From: DALYDK01 sp964415715
GTDB taxonomy: Bacteria; Patescibacteriota; Saccharimonadia; Saccharimonadales; CAIOMD01
Length of the DNA stretch: 6,054 bases
Direction: 5' to 3'
NCBI GenBank assembly: GCA_964415715.1
Contig: CAYQBK010000084.1
Location: 1-6,054, forward strand
Below are positions 5,251-6,054 of this stretch, one piece after another. Numbering within the stretch: position 1 is the stretch's first letter; the number at the start of each line of letters is the position of its first letter. A model generated the notes under the pieces. The model saw only the letters and a program-made list of their open reading frames with translations. It was not told the origin of the DNA and made no database searches. Made by a program: the position numbers and the translations under genes.

Positions 5251-6054
5251 ATTTGAACTTAGAAGGCACTCAGAGATAACATCAAAGGGTGCTCTTCTCT
5301 TATAAAAGAGCTTTTTATCGTCAAATTCCAAGTTCGAAAGTATGATTTTCAAAAGACGGTTTTTTAGCGGCGCTTTAGAACTTTCAAAGAGCTTACCGGC
5401 GTTACGAGATAGTTTTAACAGGTAAGCGGCATCAACTGTAAAGCTCTTGTCTTCTGTAGTAATCTGGAACAGCTTACGTTCCAGGTTTTCTATTTCTTCC
5501 TTATTCTTTTGTGCTATTTTGTCATAGTCATCGAGAGTAATACGCCCGTCGAGCCGATCTTCATATAGTGCCTCGAGGCGACCCTTGAGACGGGATATTT
5601 CACGCTTTGTTGTTTCGGCCACGTTCTTGTAATAAAGCTGCTCGTTGTTGTGTTCTTCCGCTAGGTCTTGGAGGATTTGATCTAGCGTTTCATTATCTAC
5701 GGTCATAGCTTCTATGATCTTCTTCATCTCTATTTCTGCTTCAGCTTCCTTGCCATGTGTCTGGCCGCAGTTGTACTTTGCTTTTGAACAGTGCATATAC
5801 ACAAAGCCCTTCTTTTCGTAGGAAGACATGCTGCAACCGCAGCGTTTACAGGTCATCACGCCATTGAATGTAAAGTATCGCTTTACATCGCTGTGCGGTT
5901 TAGCTCCGCCGTTATTACGGCTCTCAGTCACTTTTTGAGCTTCCATAAAGGTTTGTTTACTTATCAGTGATTGGTAACGATGGGGATATTCTTTTCCATC
6001 CCATAACATTACGCCATAGTAGAACGGGTTTTTGAGGATATTCTCAATCATACT
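5209..6054 (-). CDS. Large serine recombinase (integrase), C-terminal part; N-terminal catalytic domain beyond window edge
   Basis: The frame is open to the right edge (281 codons plus stop visible). An ATG at 6051 is internal, not a start. Numbering from that Met, residues 2-44 (ILKNPFYYGVMLWDGKEYPH, then SLISKQTFMEAQ) match the end of the Recombinase domain. Residues 58-97 form a recombinase zinc ribbon with Cys68, Cys71, Cys73, Cys88 and Cys95. Residues about 103-197 are a coiled-coil region containing EDRLDGRITLDDYD (164-177). Family members bind att sites as tetramers and cut and rejoin DNA through an N-terminal serine, integrating or excising phages and other elements. The last 13 residues, WLRELDSNQRPRS (268-280), are encoded by the tRNA-Asn gene antisense. 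Base composition is richer in G+C than the genes to the left, in keeping with acquired DNA. The gene belongs to an element lying to the right. Confidence 0.88.
   Translation of the reverse strand, partial: SMIENILKNPFYYGVMLWDGKEYPHRYQSLISKQTFMEAQKVTESRNNGGAKPHSDVKRYFTFNGVMTCKRCGCSMSSYEKKGFVYMHCSKAKYNCGQTHGKEAEAEIEMKKIIEAMTVDNETLDQILQDLAEEHNNEQLYYKNVAETTKREISRLKGRLEALYEDRLDGRITLDDYDKIAQKNKEEIENLERKLFQITTEDKSFTVDAAYLLKLSRNAGKLFESSKAPLKNRLLKIILSNLEFDDKKLFYKRRAPFDVISECLLSSNWLRELDSNQRPRS
5291..5316 (+). terminator. Possible intrinsic terminator for the tRNA transcript
   Basis: GCTCTT and AAGAGC form a 6-base stem around a 9-base loop, followed directly by TTTTT. Read rightwards it lies 40 bases after the tRNA CCA and inside the oppositely directed recombinase gene. 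The stem is short and half A/T, so strength is uncertain. Confidence 0.45.

Noticed and set aside
6049..6051. ATG at 6051 as the recombinase start
   Set aside because: The frame continues upstream to the window edge, and the first residues are already the NPFYYG part of the Recombinase domain, which in whole proteins follows a catalytic domain.
1..6054. CRISPR array, rRNA or insertion-sequence ends
   Set aside because: No regularly spaced repeats, rRNA-like stretches or terminal inverted repeats with target duplications were seen on reading both strands.

Overview
The window looks like chromosomal DNA of a low-GC bacterium with small membrane proteins and tight gene spacing. It uses the standard code: TGA is a real stop at 2769-2771. 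The mix of a DUF5684 protein, a GtrA protein coupled to a LexA-like DNA-binding protein, a membrane PH-domain protein and a TMEM198-like protein fits the Candidate Phyla Radiation (Patescibacteria), possibly Saccharibacteria. That placement is inference from gene content; no taxonomic marker is present.

Left part (1-2284, minus strand): the end of a surface-polysaccharide cluster read leftwards. An O-antigen ligase/polymerase-like membrane protein (854-2284) is followed after 13 bases by the N-terminal two thirds of a polyprenyl-phosphate sugar phosphotransferase (1-839), cut by the window edge. The second enzyme would load the first sugar phosphate on the lipid carrier; the first would polymerise or transfer finished chains.

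Middle (2285-4990): a 58-base divergent control region has back-to-back extended -10 promoters. To the right, a GtrA-family membrane protein overlaps by 8 bases a LexA-like winged-helix protein that has no protease half. Converging on it with a 2-base gap is a bacterial PH-domain membrane protein (minus strand, probably leaderless). Divergent from that is a DUF5684 membrane protein with a good promoter and Shine-Dalgarno. A perfect 42-base bidirectional terminator (4311-4352) separates it from a converging TMEM198/DUF4203-like membrane protein.

Right part (4991-6054): a 185-base gap carries a near-consensus sigma70-type promoter and two inverted repeats ahead of a tRNA-Asn(GUU) gene. Immediately beyond, on the minus strand, is the C-terminal part of a large serine recombinase. 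Its reading frame runs into the tRNA gene antisense and stops at the anticodon, so its last 13 residues are encoded by the tRNA. This marks the likely integration boundary of a mobile element that extends to the right of the window. Base composition is visibly richer in G+C in the recombinase gene than in the genes to its left.

The most notable points are the recombinase/tRNA junction, an A27:G43 mismatch in the tRNA that could be a recombination scar, the protease-less LexA-like regulator beside overlapping divergent promoters, and two probable leaderless genes. I did not find a clearly new multi-gene system.
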